A DNA stretch of 21,293 nt from a virus. Below the pieces are notes generated by a model that was given only the letters and a program-made list of their open reading frames with translations, did no database searches and was not told the DNA's origin. Location: the IMG/VR virus record IMGVR_UViG_3300043427_000876, positions 1-21,293 of that record; one strand, written 5' to 3'. The position numbers and the translations under genes were made by a program. Shown here in pieces: positions 8,641 to 15,623 of the stretch; the first letter of the stretch is position 1; each line of letters begins with the position of its first letter.

Positions 8641-8650
8641 ATATAAATAT
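8641..8650 (-). promoter_or_regulatory. Late-promoter-like motif before the gene starting at 8614
   Basis: The coding strand reads ATATTTATAT, with TATAAATA on the plus strand at 8642-8649. It sits in a 47 bp gap, 27 nt before the start codon. It belongs to the recurrent set; its activity is inferred. Confidence 0.35.
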
Positions 8651-8661
8651 TAAATACTTTT

Positions 8662-9261
8662 TTAAGGATTCAAATTTGGAAACAATTTAAATAGACTTTG
8701 TACAGTCCAGGCCCCACTTCCTGACCCACTACTGTTTACCCGCAATTTGAATAAACTTGCGGATTGAATAAAGGTAAATGAAATGTCTTTAGTATCCCCA
8801 ATATCCGCTGTAGATACGTCCGTAAAGACGATGTTACTTCCAGACCAGGTAGCCATAATCATACCGATTCTGGTTGCTCCTGGACGTTGGGCGACATATT
8901 CTATGGTGGTGCCGGCATATTCGGTAGTTGAGATATATGGATATACATCTTCCGTAGCCCCGAAAATACCACTATTAATTGACCCCGTAAAGGTCATCGA
9001 TACCGTACCAGCGTCTAACTTAAATTCGCTGGATTCTACCGACCGAGGTTGAATGTCCGTATTGACAATTAATGCGACAACTTGCGCACTACTGGATACG
9101 AAATTGGTAGTATCATTAAGTGCGACAATGGCAGACCCACTCTTTGTATATAGTTTTCCATCGGAGATATTAACCGCAAGTTCACCATCGTACATGGCAC
9201 TGGCGGTCGGGACTGCTCCATATTGGGTATTATAAAGAGGTATAAAACGATTTGCTGGCAT
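8662..9261 (-). CDS. Small fibre-tip or adaptor-like structural protein
   Basis: 199 residues. The N-terminus has an AMYDGELAVNISDGKLYTK segment (about 22-40), a motif common at the N-terminus of phage fibre and receptor-binding proteins. One SSSAQV motif follows. Residues about 104-199 form a beta-rich domain shared with the C-terminus of the 6782-8614 product. The gene starts 2 bp after the stop of the upstream gene and its own ribosome site is weak (TTTTAAAG), so translational coupling is likely. The pairing of a short and a long protein with the same C-terminal domain suggests a shared docking or binding domain; this is inference. Confidence 0.8.
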   Translation of the reverse strand: MPANRFIPLYNTQYGAVPTASAMYDGELAVNISDGKLYTKSGSAIVALNDTTNFVSSSAQVVALIVNTDIQPRSVESSEFKLDAGTVSMTFTGSINSGIFGATEDVYPYISTTEYAGTTIEYVAQRPGATRIGMIMATWSGSNIVFTDVSTADIGDTKDISFTFIQSASLFKLRVNSSGSGSGAWTVQSLFKLFPNLNP

Positions 9262-9263
9262 CT

Positions 9264-10118
9264 TTAAAATCCGACTGATTGTTGAATACGTGTTACAAAA
9301 TTGTCCACTACTGTTTTACATTCTGCTGCAGTTACTTGTACTCCCGATGCTTTACTTAATAACGTATTGATTGCTAAAACATTACTGGTGTTTGAACCTG
9401 TCGCTAAGAAACGAACACCGCATCCACCAAGATTCACAAATTCGGACCCACTAATAATTGCTCCAAATGATGAATTCCAGTTCGGATGTCCTAATAATAT
9501 TGTTAATGTACAGTGTGATGGGTCGGTTGCATTATATGTTTGGCGATAGTGCGCATGAACTGTAAATCCATTTACTATACTTCCAGTATATACACTTCCT
9601 GATGCAAGTAAACCACCACCGTCAGCGCCAGAATTTCCACCAACCTGCCAACCCACAGGTCCTGGATTTTCTCGTGACCCGATTACAGTTAATGGATGGA
9701 ACGTTGCACTTTGTGTCACTCCATATTGTACATAACCTAAACTAATATAATGAAAATCTCCATCTAAAATAGCACTAGAACCTGTTTGTGTGTAATTACT
9801 TGCCGAAGGGTATACTGCGGCGGAATATGCCGCTGAACTGGTGTATATATTTCCTGCTCTAATCGCAGGTGATGTAATATTTCCACCGTCATACATATCA
9901 AACCCACCATCAAGAATCTGAAACCCCGTTCCGTCTAAGCGATATGTATAAAAACTTGGATTACGAAATTCACTCATATAATTACGAAGATATTCTGCAA
10001 TCGTTTGTAATTGTTGATATGGAACTCCTCTACCTTGTAATACAAATTTTCCTAAATTACTTTGATTTATAAGTTTCAATCCGCCTTCATTACCAGAATT
10101 TACAAGTGTTAATGGCAT
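9264..10118 (-). CDS. Structural protein of unknown family
   Basis: 284 residues, not recognised. The N-terminal 75 residues are partly helical (QTIAEYLRNYMSEF) after a short beta start (GGLKLINQSNLGKFVL). The middle is Gly/Ser/Tyr-rich with FQILDGGFDMYDGGN and a TSSAAYSAAVYPSASNY stretch. A His/Tyr-rich segment (FTVHAHYRQTYNATDPSH, about 190-207) and two later Cys residues are unusual for this locus. The C-terminus (about 250-284) is helical, with AAECKTVVDNFVTRIQQ. It lacks the SSSxQV, GIGT and GDGS motifs of its neighbours. It lies 1 bp from the gene before it and 2 bp from the gene after it, so it is probably part of the same appendage operon. A receptor-binding or baseplate role is possible but unsupported by motifs. 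Confidence 0.75.
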   Translation of the reverse strand: MPLTLVNSGNEGGLKLINQSNLGKFVLQGRGVPYQQLQTIAEYLRNYMSEFRNPSFYTYRLDGTGFQILDGGFDMYDGGNITSPAIRAGNIYTSSAAYSAAVYPSASNYTQTGSSAILDGDFHYISLGYVQYGVTQSATFHPLTVIGSRENPGPVGWQVGGNSGADGGGLLASGSVYTGSIVNGFTVHAHYRQTYNATDPSHCTLTILLGHPNWNSSFGAIISGSEFVNLGGCGVRFLATGSNTSNVLAINTLLSKASGVQVTAAECKTVVDNFVTRIQQSVGF

Positions 10119-10119
10119 A

Positions 10120-11961
10120 TTAAACTAAACTCGCACTACGATATTGAGTTCCAGTATACACATAAATAAACGAACCACTAAAGTACATCGACCCAGTTTG
10201 TGGAGTAGTCGGTGCAGCTGTTGGTAGTATAAAATTCGTTGCTTGTAACGACCCCGTAACTGCGACACTACCACTAGTATACATTGACCCACTAAATATT
10301 AATGTATCAGCATTTGTGAGTAATGACCCCGTAATTGTTTGGTTGCCATTAAACGTATTTGATGCAGTGGTAGCAAATCCAAACGCACTAACTTGAGTTG
10401 AACTAGATACGGTTCCCGTTGGAATTGATGCGTTTGACGCAAAACTTGCGGTCAATGCAAAACTAGATGTTACTGCTCGACTTGCACTTGTTGCAAAAGA
10501 TGCAGATGTTGCTATCGATGATGTTACTGTAAAGCTTGACGTTGTTGCTAGTGCAGAGTTTAATGCAAAACTTGAAGTCGTAGCTCTACTTGCCGATGTA
10601 GCAAATGACGAAGATATTGTGAAGCTAGATGTAGTACTAAGTGATGCGGTTGCAACGGTCCATGTAGTTGCTTGTACAGAACTAGAGACTAATCCAGCTG
10701 GTTTATTGGTAATAGAATCCCAATCACTTGCACCACCTCCGCCACCATTCATTGCGTACGAAGCGGTAAGTGCATAACTTGCACTCACCACATATGACAA
10801 TCCACCCGATGGGGTAGGAATGATGATACTACTACCCGTTTCATATTCGCCCGCAAAGATAACATCGATACCATCTGCTACACTTGCGGTACCGTATAAT
10901 GACCCCGTAAATTCTGTTGCTATTACTGGAACGTTTACTTGTAATGATGCCGTATTTAATTCGAGTGTTTCAACGTTATCGGTTACCCACACCCATGTAT
11001 TATCAATTCCATCATAATATTGACGAATATTTGATTGGCCATCGGATACAACGATAAAATTACTACCGGTACGGAAGTCGTATCCACCTTGATTACCATT
11101 AAATGTACCAACGAATACATTATAACTACCGCTGATATATCGTGCTGCTTCTGTACCTATCGCAATATTGCTGTCACCACGTGAATATTCAAGTGTTCTC
11201 TTACCTATAGCAACATTATTACTACCGCTTTCATTTCGTAAAAGTGCGAACGCACCGAGTGCGGTATTATAATTTCCCGATATATTGTAGAACATCGATG
11301 CTGCGCCGATGGCGACATTTTGTGTACTATTAATATCCCGAGTTAATGCGAAAGAACCGATAGCAATATTACTACTTCCACTGTAACTGGAACTAAGTGC
11401 ATTATATCCGATAGCGGTATTATCAAACCCAATTGTATTTGATGCTAATGCTTCGTGACCAAGCGCAGTATTATATACACCAGTTGTTAAATTGGAAAGT
11501 GCATTATTACCGAATACAAGATTAAATCCTTCACTAATGGACCCATTTGGACCAGCACCGATTCTGACCCCACGAACATAAATGTCTGACCCAACAACGG
11601 TTAATGATGGGCCTTGGATTGAGCTGGTAATGAGCAGCGACCCTGTAATAACTGCGGAACCACTGTATGGGAATCCACCCTTTTCAGCTACTAATGCGTA
11701 TGATGCGGTAAGCGCATATGAGGATGATACAGCATTTGCAGATGAACTTACATAAGATGCTGTATACGCTAATAATGCAACGTCAGCAAAACGTTGATAT
11801 GACCCCGTGCGCATTGGAACTACTGACGCAGGAGTTACATTAACATTATAGTCTGAGTCTTTTTCAACTTTTACAATTATATTCGGTACGTCTAACGTAA
11901 GATTTTCATCTTCAGCTTCCCGAATGATAACCCGTATATTGGGAAATCCCGAAATCGTCAT
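10120..11961 (-). CDS. Fibre or adhesin protein with YadA-head-like and six-residue repeats
   Basis: 613 residues from the ATG at 11961; a TTG codon directly before it (11964) touches the upstream stop and is less likely as the start. Residues 1-60 form a compact, non-repetitive head (NIRVIIREAEDENLTLDVPN) that may attach to the baseplate. A YALTASYAL repeat and an AVITGSLLITSS strand follow. Residues about 147-286 are nine repeats of about 17 residues with NxAIGxxAL cores, the pattern of the YadA head beta-roll. Residues 447-512 are eleven six-residue units. SSSVQ and SSSTQV motifs flank that array. The end is a beta-rich region (PQTGSMYFSGSFIYVYTGTQY) typical of phage fibre C-termini. The gene abuts the stop of the gene at 11965. 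Adhesion is inferred from the resemblance to trimeric autotransporter heads. Confidence 0.85.
   Translation of the reverse strand: MTISGFPNIRVIIREAEDENLTLDVPNIIVKVEKDSDYNVNVTPASVVPMRTGSYQRFADVALLAYTASYVSSSANAVSSSYALTASYALVAEKGGFPYSGSAVITGSLLITSSIQGPSLTVVGSDIYVRGVRIGAGPNGSISEGFNLVFGNNALSNLTTGVYNTALGHEALASNTIGFDNTAIGYNALSSSYSGSSNIAIGSFALTRDINSTQNVAIGAASMFYNISGNYNTALGAFALLRNESGSNNVAIGKRTLEYSRGDSNIAIGTEAARYISGSYNVFVGTFNGNQGGYDFRTGSNFIVVSDGQSNIRQYYDGIDNTWVWVTDNVETLELNTASLQVNVPVIATEFTGSLYGTASVADGIDVIFAGEYETGSSIIIPTPSGGLSYVVSASYALTASYAMNGGGGGASDWDSITNKPAGLVSSSVQATTWTVATASLSTTSSFTISSSFATSASRATTSSFALNSALATTSSFTVTSSIATSASFATSASRAVTSSFALTASFASNASIPTGTVSSSTQVSAFGFATTASNTFNGNQTITGSLLTNADTLIFSGSMYTSGSVAVTGSLQATNFILPTAAPTTPQTGSMYFSGSFIYVYTGTQYRSASLV
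10426..10623 (-). repeat. Eleven-copy six-residue repeat
   Basis: Residues 447-512 divide exactly into 11 hexapeptides of the form [FIRL]-[AT]-x-[ST]-x-[SA], for example FATSAS, RATTSS, FALNSA and IATSAS. The large residue recurs every sixth position with no break. The DNA unit is 18 bp but degenerate. Single copies of the same unit (YALTAS) occur in most neighbouring fibre genes. Confidence 0.85.
11104..11523 (-). repeat. YadA-head-like NxAIGxxA repeat array, nine copies
   Basis: Residues about 147-286 contain nine units of 16-17 residues with cores such as NTALGHEAL, NTAIGYNAL, NIAIGSFAL, NVAIGAASM, NTALGAFAL, NVAIGKRTL, NIAIGTEAA and NVFVGTFNG. In trimeric autotransporters of the YadA type, AIGxxA-like units build a left-handed beta-roll. 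A trimeric roll here is inferred from the pattern. Confidence 0.82.
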
Positions 11962-11964
11962 CAA

Positions 11965-12303
11965 TTATCTCGTAGCAGTAGGACGAACTACAAAATACCC
12001 TTCAAGAATACGACGAGTGACAGAACCACTGGTCATATTAATGTCGTATACATATTTTCTTTGTGTAAGAGAAAGTGTTTGTGTTGGAGTTAATTCAATG
12101 GTAATACTACCCGATACATTGGGAGCAAGCTTGGTAACATTGATAGTTGCCGCTACCTCATCGGTGGTAAAATTTTCTCTGACTTGACCACTAAATGTAT
12201 ATTCCGTGGTATCTAAGTATCCACCCGTATCAGCATTTTCTAATGTTGCTAATACTTTGAAAGTTTCCCCTTGTCCAATATTAAATTCAGTAATTTCTGC
12301 CAT
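11965..12303 (-). CDS. Small beta-sandwich virion protein, BppU N-terminal-like
   Basis: 112 residues, starting MAEITEFNIGQGETF. The pattern of strands (SGQVRENFTT, then SGSITIELTPTQTLSL, then KYVYDINMTSGSVTRRILEGYFVV) resembles the N-terminal domain of phage baseplate upper proteins and related immunoglobulin-like virion domains: a Gly-x-T/S-F opening, a QVR strand, an LTxxQT turn and a YDI strand before the closing VxPxxT end. It is the first gene after the tube terminator and directly precedes the large adhesin gene, so it may be an adaptor joining a fibre to the baseplate. Family assignment is by pattern only. A GAGAGAAACT ribosome site precedes the ATG. Confidence 0.7.
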   Translation of the reverse strand: MAEITEFNIGQGETFKVLATLENADTGGYLDTTEYTFSGQVRENFTTDEVAATINVTKLAPNVSGSITIELTPTQTLSLTQRKYVYDINMTSGSVTRRILEGYFVVRPTATR

Positions 12304-12330
12304 AGTTTCTCTCGGAAAAAATACACCTTA

Positions 12331-12340
12331 TTATAAGTAT
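12331..12340 (-). promoter_or_regulatory. Late-promoter-like motif opening the appendage operon
   Basis: The coding strand reads ATACTTATAA followed by TAAGG; it also contains TATAAT. It lies between the tube terminator and the ATG at 12303, with 28 nt of spacing. As the first site after a terminator, it is the most plausible promoter for the appendage genes. Confidence 0.4.
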
Positions 12341-12371
12341 CACAAACTATTGGTATATAGTAATTTCCAAT

Positions 12372-12399
12372 AAAAAACCCCACCTTTTGAGTGGGGTTT
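12372..12399 (-). terminator. Rho-independent terminator after the tail tube gene
   Basis: The coding strand has AAACCCCAC, a 7 nt loop, GTGGGGTTT, giving a perfect 9 bp stem (12375-12383 with 12391-12399), and the run continues as TTTTTT. It lies 19 bp after the tube stop codon and separates the tail operon from the appendage genes. Confidence 0.92.
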
Positions 12400-12418
12400 C
12401 TTGTTCTGCTTGAGTCTC

Positions 12419-12907
12419 TTAGTAGTTGAGGATGCAGTAGTCTGGTTGGATGGTGAGTGAAATACTCATTGGGTCATCCTTTTCCCAAGCCATTTCACCG
12501 AATTCTACCTTGGTGATTTGTGCGCCCTTCAAAATCCATTCTTCAACCTTATCACCTACTGGACCAAGAACGTTGATTACGATGTCCTTCTTGTAGAATT
12601 CTGCGTAACCGTCACGACCTGTGACTGATTCGTGATGTAAACGAACCCATTCCATTACTGCTTGTGCGCCAGATGGAACTACTGGGTCGTATAAGTCGAG
12701 TACCATTTCGTCCCATACAGTCTTTCCCTTGACATAGCGTTGAAGATTAATATGGTCTAAACGCTTCTTTTCTTGGGTTAACTTTGGACGGTCTGCCTTC
12801 TTGATAAGATAAGCAGGTACGCCTTCGATATACATCACATACCGATTTTGAGTCTTTGGTTCAAATGCGGTGAAAAATAGTTCTTGTTCGTTGACCAAAT
12901 TTGCCAT
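12419..12907 (-). CDS. 19: Tail tube protein (T4 gp19-like)
   Basis: 162 residues, close to the 163 of T4 gp19. The protein begins MANLVNEQELFFTAFEPKTQNRY, with the FEPKxxNRF/Y-type start and a following VPAYLIKKADRP segment common in gp19-like tubes. It continues with a WDEMVLDLYDPVVPSGAQAVMEWVRLHHE block and ends with EFGEMAWEKDDPMSISLTIQPDY, the conserved C-terminal strand of the family. It forms stacked hexameric rings around the DNA channel inside the contractile sheath. The gene follows the sheath gene after 58 bp, has its own promoter-like motif and a GGAGAG ribosome site, and is followed by a strong terminator, as expected for a highly expressed product. Confidence 0.92.
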   Translation of the reverse strand: MANLVNEQELFFTAFEPKTQNRYVMYIEGVPAYLIKKADRPKLTQEKKRLDHINLQRYVKGKTVWDEMVLDLYDPVVPSGAQAVMEWVRLHHESVTGRDGYAEFYKKDIVINVLGPVGDKVEEWILKGAQITKVEFGEMAWEKDDPMSISLTIQPDYCILNY

Positions 12908-12937
12908 ATGGCTCTCCAGAAATAGAGTAGTACTTTA

Positions 12938-12946
12938 AATAAATAG
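12938..12946 (-). promoter_or_regulatory. Late-promoter-like motif before the tube gene
   Basis: The coding strand reads CTATTTATTTAAAGTAC, of which 12 bases (TATTTAAAGTAC) recur before the scaffold gene near 21059-21070. It lies 30 nt before the ATG at 12907. Confidence 0.4.
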
Positions 12947-12965
12947 TGGTTATTGAAAAAACTGA

Positions 12966-15266
12966 TTAGATGGTATCGAAGGTTGCACCAGTTGGGAGAA
13001 TGTTGAAATCCAACTTGATGAATTCTGCGGTACGGGTTGGTTGGAGATAGATTGCACCAACCAAGATATTGCGGTCAATAATATCTGGAGTGTTGTTAGT
13101 TTCGTCCATAACCACACGGAATGCGGTCAAACCAGAACGTTGTTGGATACCTGCGAGGTATGGATTGACAATGTTCAAGAAACGATTACGTGTTGCTTCG
13201 GTATTTTGTTCGAAAACAAGGTAACGTGCTGAACTTGCGATGAACTTCTTGACAGTGATGAGAAGACGACGAACGTTTACACGGTCAAGTGCTGATGAAC
13301 GGCGTTGTAAGGTCTTTTGTCCCCATACACAGATACCTTGTCCTGGGAATTGTGCGATTGGGTTGACCTTTGATTCGTACAATTCATCACGTTGTGCTTG
13401 ATTTAAGCGAGTCTTGACACCGACTGCACCTGGAATTCCACCACGATTCAAGCCTGCTGGTGCAAACCATTCTGCACCAACATTATCACTATATGCGTAG
13501 ACTTCTGGAAGTACGACTGATGGTGGTGCCCAGAGGAACTTGTTAGTGTTGGTATCTACGACACGAACCCAAGGATAGTAGGATGCTGCGTAATTGGTAT
13601 CTAATGATTCTGCTAAACCGGTAACACTACTGATGGTTGCATCAAGAGTTGATAAGTCGAGGAGGTAGAAGCAATCTCCACGGGTTTCACAAAGGTCAAT
13701 TGCTGATTGAGCGATATAACTGTGTTGTGAGTAGAGAACGCCTGGAACCACCAAGAGGTTAAGGTCTACACTATCTGGATTACTTAATGTATTAAGTGCT
13801 CTCTTAAATTCAACGGAACCAGATGCGGTAGCGTTTGAAAGATTAAATCCTTGTGTATTAGTTGAAGTAATTGCTCCACCCAATGCGATATATCGTGCTG
13901 GGTTTAATCCATCGAATCCACTTTGGAAAGGAACAGTGAATCGACGATAAGATACTTGGTCACGGTTAGTAAGTGTAAGAGGACTACCAGCAACTTCAGT
14001 TGATGAAAGTGAACTACTGAGGTTAAATTCAGAGCCAACTGCTAATCCACCAACGGTTGGTGCAAGAAGTGATAAGTTGGTGGTCTTTGAGAAATCATAT
14101 CCGTAGTATGCACGGGTGTCGATAGCATTTACATTGTATCCAAAAGTACTACCACTTAACCAACGACTGGTTACATACGAACCACTAGTGACTTGACCAG
14201 CGGTGGTACTGAATACTGAAGTTAGTGCGGCGAATCCATAAGGTACTGCATTTTCTGGAATGACACTATCACTCATTTCTACACGGATATACTTTGAAGT
14301 GTTTGGATAATCACCTTCGTAGTATGTTTCACCTGTTGCTGAATTATATGTTGGAACTGCATTACCGATACGGCGTGCAATATAATTTGGACTGTCTGGG
14401 TCAAGGTTCAAGTTGTCATAACTTTCAAGAACGTTTGTTGATGTATCAGTATCATTGAAGTCACGAACAAGTAATGAGAATGAACCAAAGTTACTATCTG
14501 GGTCAAGACTTGGTGAAATACCAGTGATAGAAATTTTGATTTCCTTATTTGCTGCAGTTCCATCACTTAATGTGTGAACCTTGAATAAGTCAGTAGCTGC
14601 CCCTGCGATTGGTTGTGAACGAATCCAAGGAGTAGTTGCATTATCGTATTGAGTATTAAGTGTGAGTGATGCGGTAACTGCACTAAGAGTTACTGTATCA
14701 CCAGCTTGTGTGAGTGCATCTGGGAAGATAGCGTAGACATATGCTGGATATGATGAGTCACTTTGTGCATTAGTACCGAAGTATGTACCGATAAATGAAG
14801 TACTACCTTCGATTGCACTTAAGTTACTTGCTGATGTGTGTACACTGGTTGAACTACTGAGTAGCAAGTTAAAGCTTGCGGTAGTACCACCAATTGCTAC
14901 ACTAGTAAGACTACTTCCCGATACAGTTGGGTGTAACACTGCGAACAACTTACTACCAGCTGAACCAGTAGCGAAAATAGTTGCCGCGGTCGTGGTGTAT
15001 CCGCCTAATCCAAGAACACGAACAATGGTTGCACTTCCTGCTTCTTGAAGGTAGTTCTTAACTGCATAACTCATGTAAGAAGTACCGTTTGGTTCGCCGA
15101 AAGTCGTGACGAACCCATCGATACCATCTACCGAAGTAGGAATAAATGCTGGTCCTTTAGTGGTTGGACCAACAAACGCCGCACCAATTTGTGCTACTCC
15201 TTGTGCGAGGAATGATTGGTCGCGTTCTTGTGTAAAGACACCAGGCGACACGATTCTTTCTGCCAT
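12966..15266 (-). CDS. 18: Contractile tail sheath protein (T4 gp18-like)
   Basis: 766 residues, longer than T4 gp18 (659). The N-terminus MAERIVSPGVFTQERDQSF and the AAFVGPTTKGPAF segment are the classic sheath start. Residues about 30-120 and the C-terminal third (about 560-766) are conserved: LWAPPSVVLP, NRGGIPGAVGVKTRLNQAQR, PGQGICVWGQKTL, NVRRLLITVKKFI and the closing FIKLDFNILPTG. The middle (about 120-500) is Ser/Thr-rich and variable, and probably holds the outward domains. Hexamers stack around the tube and contract at infection. The gene lies 25 bp after the small coiled-coil gene and has a GGAGAATA ribosome site. Codons look smoother (many AAC and AAG) than in the fibre genes, which fits high expression. 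Confidence 0.95.
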   Translation of the reverse strand: MAERIVSPGVFTQERDQSFLAQGVAQIGAAFVGPTTKGPAFIPTSVDGIDGFVTTFGEPNGTSYMSYAVKNYLQEAGSATIVRVLGLGGYTTTAATIFATGSAGSKLFAVLHPTVSGSSLTSVAIGGTTASFNLLLSSSTSVHTSASNLSAIEGSTSFIGTYFGTNAQSDSSYPAYVYAIFPDALTQAGDTVTLSAVTASLTLNTQYDNATTPWIRSQPIAGAATDLFKVHTLSDGTAANKEIKISITGISPSLDPDSNFGSFSLLVRDFNDTDTSTNVLESYDNLNLDPDSPNYIARRIGNAVPTYNSATGETYYEGDYPNTSKYIRVEMSDSVIPENAVPYGFAALTSVFSTTAGQVTSGSYVTSRWLSGSTFGYNVNAIDTRAYYGYDFSKTTNLSLLAPTVGGLAVGSEFNLSSSLSSTEVAGSPLTLTNRDQVSYRRFTVPFQSGFDGLNPARYIALGGAITSTNTQGFNLSNATASGSVEFKRALNTLSNPDSVDLNLLVVPGVLYSQHSYIAQSAIDLCETRGDCFYLLDLSTLDATISSVTGLAESLDTNYAASYYPWVRVVDTNTNKFLWAPPSVVLPEVYAYSDNVGAEWFAPAGLNRGGIPGAVGVKTRLNQAQRDELYESKVNPIAQFPGQGICVWGQKTLQRRSSALDRVNVRRLLITVKKFIASSARYLVFEQNTEATRNRFLNIVNPYLAGIQQRSGLTAFRVVMDETNNTPDIIDRNILVGAIYLQPTRTAEFIKLDFNILPTGATFDTI

Positions 15267-15291
15267 ACGGTATTCTCCAAACTAAATTTGT

Positions 15292-15558
15292 TTATCTCTC
15301 TGGGGTGAATTCGCCGGTTTCAAAATTAATTGACCCGACGCCATATTTTTCAGATAACCTATTGATTAAATCTTGTTCTTCTACAAGTAAACTTTTAAAT
15401 AGTTTGGCTTGTTCACCAATCTTTGATTTTAGTTCTGCGACATCCAGTTCCAACATCTCAACTTGGAGTTGGAACTGACCTGTATCGGAGACTACCGTTG
15501 CTAATTTGTCACGCAGTCCGTTAATCTCATTCAATTCATCTTTGGTAATTTCTGCCAT
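15292..15558 (-). CDS. Small coiled-coil protein between tail terminator and sheath
   Basis: 88 residues from the ATG at 15558. A longer reading from 15579 adds seven residues, but 15558 is preferred because a GAGG ribosome site lies 5 nt before it and because the product then starts MAEIT like its neighbours. Residues about 10-70 are strongly helical with heptad-like leucines (MLELDVAELKSKIGEQ and LVEEQDLINRLSEKYG), and the end is INFETGEFTPER. No known enzyme motif is present. Its place between gp15-like and gp18-like genes suggests a tail assembly or virion role; this is inference. The family was not recognised. Confidence 0.7.
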   Translation of the reverse strand: MAEITKDELNEINGLRDKLATVVSDTGQFQLQVEMLELDVAELKSKIGEQAKLFKSLLVEEQDLINRLSEKYGVGSINFETGEFTPER

Positions 15559-15590
15559 AATAACCTCTTTTGTGTACATTACAACTCGTA

Positions 15591-15600
15591 TTATAAATAT
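15591..15600 (-). promoter_or_regulatory. Late-promoter-like motif before the coiled-coil, sheath and tube genes
   Basis: The coding strand reads ATATTTATAATACG, with TATAAATA on the plus strand at 15592-15599 and a TATAAT hexamer on the coding strand. It lies 33 nt before the ATG at 15558. Confidence 0.4.
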
Positions 15601-15623
15601 CTGTTTTTTTACCTAAACATCAA

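Noticed and set aside
11962-11964. TTG start for the YadA-like fibre gene
   Set aside because: An ATG follows directly and fits better with the GAG element in the preceding sequence; TTG would add only one residue.
1-12303. Diversity-generating retroelement variable region
   Set aside because: No reverse transcriptase, no template repeat with adenine-directed changes and no C-type lectin fold motif was seen; the duplicated segments differ at scattered third positions of all bases.
15580-15623. Terminator after the gp15-like gene
   Set aside because: There is a run of A residues on the coding strand but no stem before a T-run.
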